Positions 61,858 to 64,000 of a stretch of DNA of 64,000 nt are shown in pieces. The translations under genes were made by a program, and so were the position numbers. Position 1 is the first letter of the stretch; the number at the start of each line of letters is the position of its first letter. The stretch covers positions 868,001 to 932,000 of the forward strand of contig NZ_JACVAQ010000002.1 in the NCBI RefSeq assembly GCF_014851905.1, written 5' to 3'. Origin of the DNA: Pseudomonas sp. PDM14 (GTDB lineage: Bacteria > Pseudomonadota > Gammaproteobacteria > Pseudomonadales > Pseudomonadaceae). Below the pieces are notes generated by a model. The model searched no databases and had not been told where the DNA came from. It was given only the letters and a program-made list of their open reading frames with translations.

Positions 61858-62011
61858 CACCCTGTCGAGACGTGCTCGCACTCGCCCGCACCGCGTCGAA
61901 AGCAGCCTCGCAGCGCTCGCTCGCACCACGTGAACCGCGTACTGCAGGCTGTCGCTTGCACAGCGGCGCTGCGCCGAAGGGCACCGCGCCGAGCAGCGAG
62001 GCCAAGTACTG

Positions 62012-62413
62012 ATGGCGCACCGTGACATTCGCCGCAGCCGCCATCGCAGCGTGCGCTACCTGCTGCTCGCAGTCGGCTGGCTCAGCGTGGCGCTCGGGGT
62101 GATCGGTATTTTCGTCCCAGTGCTGCCCACCACGCCCTTTCTTCTGCTCGCCGCCGCCTGCTTCGTGCGCAGCTCCGAACGCTTCTACCACTGGCTGGTG
62201 GACCACCCGCGCCTCGGCCCGTGGATCCGCGATTACCTCGAAGGCAACGGCATTCCGCTCAAGGGCAAGGTCTACGCGATCGTCAGCATGTGGCTGAGCA
62301 TCGGCGTGTCCTGCTACCTGGTACCGATGCCCTGGGCGCGTGGTTTCATGTTGACCAGTGCGGTGCTGGTGAGCCTCTATATCCTGCGTCAGAAAACCCT
62401 CCCGCCGCGCTGA
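62012..62413 (+). CDS. DUF454 (YbaN-like) inner-membrane protein
   Basis: This 133-residue protein has two to four hydrophobic segments: YLLLAVGWLSVALGVIGIF, the conserved VPVLPTTPFLLLAAACFVRS and SMWLSIGVSCYLV. The conserved FVPVLPTTPFLL block and SERFYHWLVDHPRLGPWI identify DUF454. Function is unknown. It is 154 bases after the YecA-like gene. Confidence 0.88.
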   Translation: MAHRDIRRSRHRSVRYLLLAVGWLSVALGVIGIFVPVLPTTPFLLLAAACFVRSSERFYHWLVDHPRLGPWIRDYLEGNGIPLKGKVYAIVSMWLSIGVSCYLVPMPWARGFMLTSAVLVSLYILRQKTLPPR

Positions 62414-62464
62414 AAAAATACCTCACCAGAACGCCTGGAAATCCGGCAGCCCGGACAGACGCCG

Positions 62465-62472
62465 CCTAGACT
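62465..62472 (+). promoter_or_regulatory. possible -10 element of lapG
   Basis: CCTAGACT ends 27 bases before the lapG ATG. It is the fourth occurrence of this octamer just before a start in the window. Confidence 0.35.
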
Positions 62473-62499
62473 TTGCGCACTTCCCACGAAGATCTCGCC

Positions 62500-63201
62500 A
62501 TGCAGCGACGGCAGTGCACTCACGGATGGTCAGCGCGCCTGCCGGCAACCCGGCACGTGGCCGGCTTGCTGTTGTTTTCACTGATCGTGCTGGGCGCCGC
62601 CCAGGCCAACTGGGACTTCGACCAGATCCTGCAGAACGCGGAAAAGCGCTACGGCAACCTCGGCCTCGGCAAAGGTCGCATCGAGGCCTGGCGCGAGCTG
62701 ATCGACAGCAGCGACACACTCGCCGAACGCGACAAGCTGGTCACCGTGAACCGCTTCTTCAACCGTCAACTGCGCTTCTCCGCCGACCAGCAGAACTGGC
62801 AGCAGGAGGACTACTGGGCGACGCCGATCGAGGCGCTGCTCAAGGGCGCGGGCGACTGCGAGGACTACTCGGTCGCCAAGTACTTCACCCTGCGCCGGCT
62901 GGGCATTCCCAGCGAGAAGCTGCGCATCACCTACGTCAAGGCACTGCGCTACAACCAGGCGCACATGGTGCTGACCTATTACGCCGAGCCGGGTGCACCG
63001 CCGCTGGTGCTGGACAACCTGATCGGCGAGATCCGCCCCGCCGCCGAGCGCAAGGACCTGCTGCCGGTTTACTCATTCAACGCCGAAGGCCTGTACCTGC
63101 CGGGCTCGGTGAGCAAGAAGAGCGATGCCAAGAAGCTCTCACGCTGGCAGGAATTGATGAAGAAGATGCGCGCCGAAGGCTTTGCCATCGACGAGGGTTG
63201 A
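62500..63201 (+). CDS. lapG: periplasmic cysteine protease LapG
   Basis: This 233-residue protein has an N-terminal hydrophobic segment (VAGLLLFSLIVLGAA, about 20-34) that exports it, followed by a transglutaminase-like protease domain. The catalytic triad is visible: C120 (GAGDCEDYSV), H155 (QAHMVLTYY) and D172 (LVLDNLI). LapG is a calcium-dependent protease that cuts the N-terminus of large adhesins such as LapA and frees biofilm cells. ATG 62500 is preferred to a TTG at 62473. lapD follows after 10 bases, matching the known operon order. No adhesin gene is in this window. Confidence 0.93.
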   Translation: MQRRQCTHGWSARLPATRHVAGLLLFSLIVLGAAQANWDFDQILQNAEKRYGNLGLGKGRIEAWRELIDSSDTLAERDKLVTVNRFFNRQLRFSADQQNWQQEDYWATPIEALLKGAGDCEDYSVAKYFTLRRLGIPSEKLRITYVKALRYNQAHMVLTYYAEPGAPPLVLDNLIGEIRPAAERKDLLPVYSFNAEGLYLPGSVSKKSDAKKLSRWQELMKKMRAEGFAIDEG

Positions 63202-63211
63202 GGAGAACGCT

Positions 63212-64000
63212 ATGTCTCTTTTGAAACAGCTGTTCCTGGCCATCTGCCTGTTCCTGGTCGTGGCCTTCACCGGCAGCTTCATCGCCGGCATGGAAACCTC
63301 GCGCGAGCAGATGCTCAGCCAGTTGCGCTCCCATGCCCAGGACGCCGCCACCGCGCTGGGCCTGTCGATGACGCCGCACGTCGACGATCCGGCGATGCTC
63401 GAGTTGATGGTCAGCTCGATCTTCGACAGCGGCTATTTCGCCACCATCCGCGTGGTGCGCATCCCCGATGAAAAGATCATCGTCGAACGCAACACCAGCG
63501 CGGCGGCCGACAATGTGCCGGCCTGGTTCGTCAGGCTGGTCAACCTCGAGCCGCAAGGTGGTGATGCACTGATCATGCGCGGCTGGGACCAGGCCGCTCG
63601 CGTTGAAGTGCTCAGCCATCCCCAGTTCGCCCTGGCCAAGCTCTGGGACGGCGCCATCGGCAGCCTGCTCTGGCTGTTGCTCTGCGGCCTGGTCAGCGCG
63701 GTGCTTGGCGGCTGGCTGCTGCGCACGCAGCTGCAACCCCTGGACAAGATGGTGCAGCAGGCCCAGGCCATCACCCGGCGCGAATTCCTCACCCTGCCCC
63801 GCGTACCGCGCACACCGGAACTGCGCCGCGTGGTCACGGCCATGAATCAGATGGTCGAGAAGCTCAAGGCGTTGTTCGCCGAGGAAGCGGCCCGCAGCGA
63901 AAAACTGCGCGAGGAGGCCTACCAGGACAGCCTCACCGGCCTCGGCAACCGGCGCCTGTTCGACATCAAACTGGCCAACCAGCTGACAGTGAGCGAACAG
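63212..64000 (+). CDS. lapD: c-di-GMP receptor LapD, 5' part
   Basis: The right edge cuts this gene at codon 263. It starts with ATG after GAGGAGAACGCT. The protein has a first membrane helix (about 9-25), a periplasmic LapD/MoxY domain, a second helix (about 148-170), a HAMP domain (about 171-225), and the beginning of a GGDEF domain (DSLTGLGNRRLFDIKLANQL). Residue W125 (RGWDQ) matches the tryptophan that P. fluorescens LapD uses to hold LapG. When c-di-GMP binds the C-terminal EAL domain, which is outside the window, LapD sequesters LapG and protects the adhesin. Confidence 0.92.
   Translation, partial: MSLLKQLFLAICLFLVVAFTGSFIAGMETSREQMLSQLRSHAQDAATALGLSMTPHVDDPAMLELMVSSIFDSGYFATIRVVRIPDEKIIVERNTSAAADNVPAWFVRLVNLEPQGGDALIMRGWDQAARVEVLSHPQFALAKLWDGAIGSLLWLLLCGLVSAVLGGWLLRTQLQPLDKMVQQAQAITRREFLTLPRVPRTPELRRVVTAMNQMVEKLKALFAEEAARSEKLREEAYQDSLTGLGNRRLFDIKLANQLTVSEQ

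Overview
The window is a stretch of a high-GC Pseudomonas chromosome. The gene order rpsA-cmk-tyrA/aroA-hisC-pheA-serC-gyrA-mtnA-ubiG-mupP, the fused tyrA-aroA gene, the CyaB-type adenylate cyclase and the wbp sugar genes beside ihfB all point to Pseudomonas. The sequence alone does not settle the species.

Region 1 (about 1-16.8 kb, all on the minus strand) is an O-antigen cluster read from wbpA down to the left edge. wbpA-wbpB-wbpD-wbpE-wbpI make a UDP-2,3-diacetamido uronic acid. WbpG with HisH-like and HisF-like proteins probably converts one acetamido group to an acetamidino group. An SDR, a DegT aminotransferase and a left-handed beta-helix acyltransferase look like a second amino-sugar branch. 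Three glycosyltransferases, a Wzx flippase, a small PglC-type phosphoglycosyl transferase, a PglD-like acetyltransferase and the first 62 codons of another DegT aminotransferase (cut by the edge) complete it. About 2.8-9.4 kb is clearly AT-rich compared with the rest, which suggests acquired DNA. No wzy, wzz or wbpM is visible. The end of wzx appears frame-shifted.

Region 2 (17.4-39.6 kb) is core genome. ihfB, rpsA, cmk, tyrA-aroA, hisC, pheA, serC, gyrA and mtnA run on the minus strand. A 5'-methylthioadenosine deaminase, ubiG, mupP, a YciK-type SDR and a GGDEF diguanylate cyclase run on the plus strand. rluB, a DUF1289 protein, scpB, scpA, a YciO/Sua5-like protein and a PHP phosphoesterase follow on the minus strand.

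Region 3 (39.6-54.5 kb) is a mixture. It holds yciB and yciI; a CpxR/CpxA-like two-component system with a Spy/CpxP-like periplasmic gene between regulator and kinase, preceded by a good CpxR-type box; a nitroreductase; TrkH; two AraC regulators; a DUF962 protein; an HD protein; CyaB; a GT4 glycosyltransferase paired with an LpxH-like metallophosphatase; CsaA; and an EamA permease.

Region 4 (54.5-64 kb) holds a SelT/W/H-family protein, a FimV-like LysM protein, a MarR regulator, a DUF2804 protein, RecQ, a YecA/UPF0149 protein, a DUF454 protein, and LapG followed by LapD (cut by the right edge). LapG and LapD are the c-di-GMP-controlled switch for releasing large surface adhesins.

I saw no tRNA, rRNA, CRISPR array, insertion sequence or prophage. 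The most unusual signals are the wzx frame break, three separate aminotransferase/acyltransferase pairs in one polysaccharide cluster, simple sequence repeats upstream of wbpA, a nested palindrome after trkH, and a 13-bp direct repeat bracketing a gene-poor segment.
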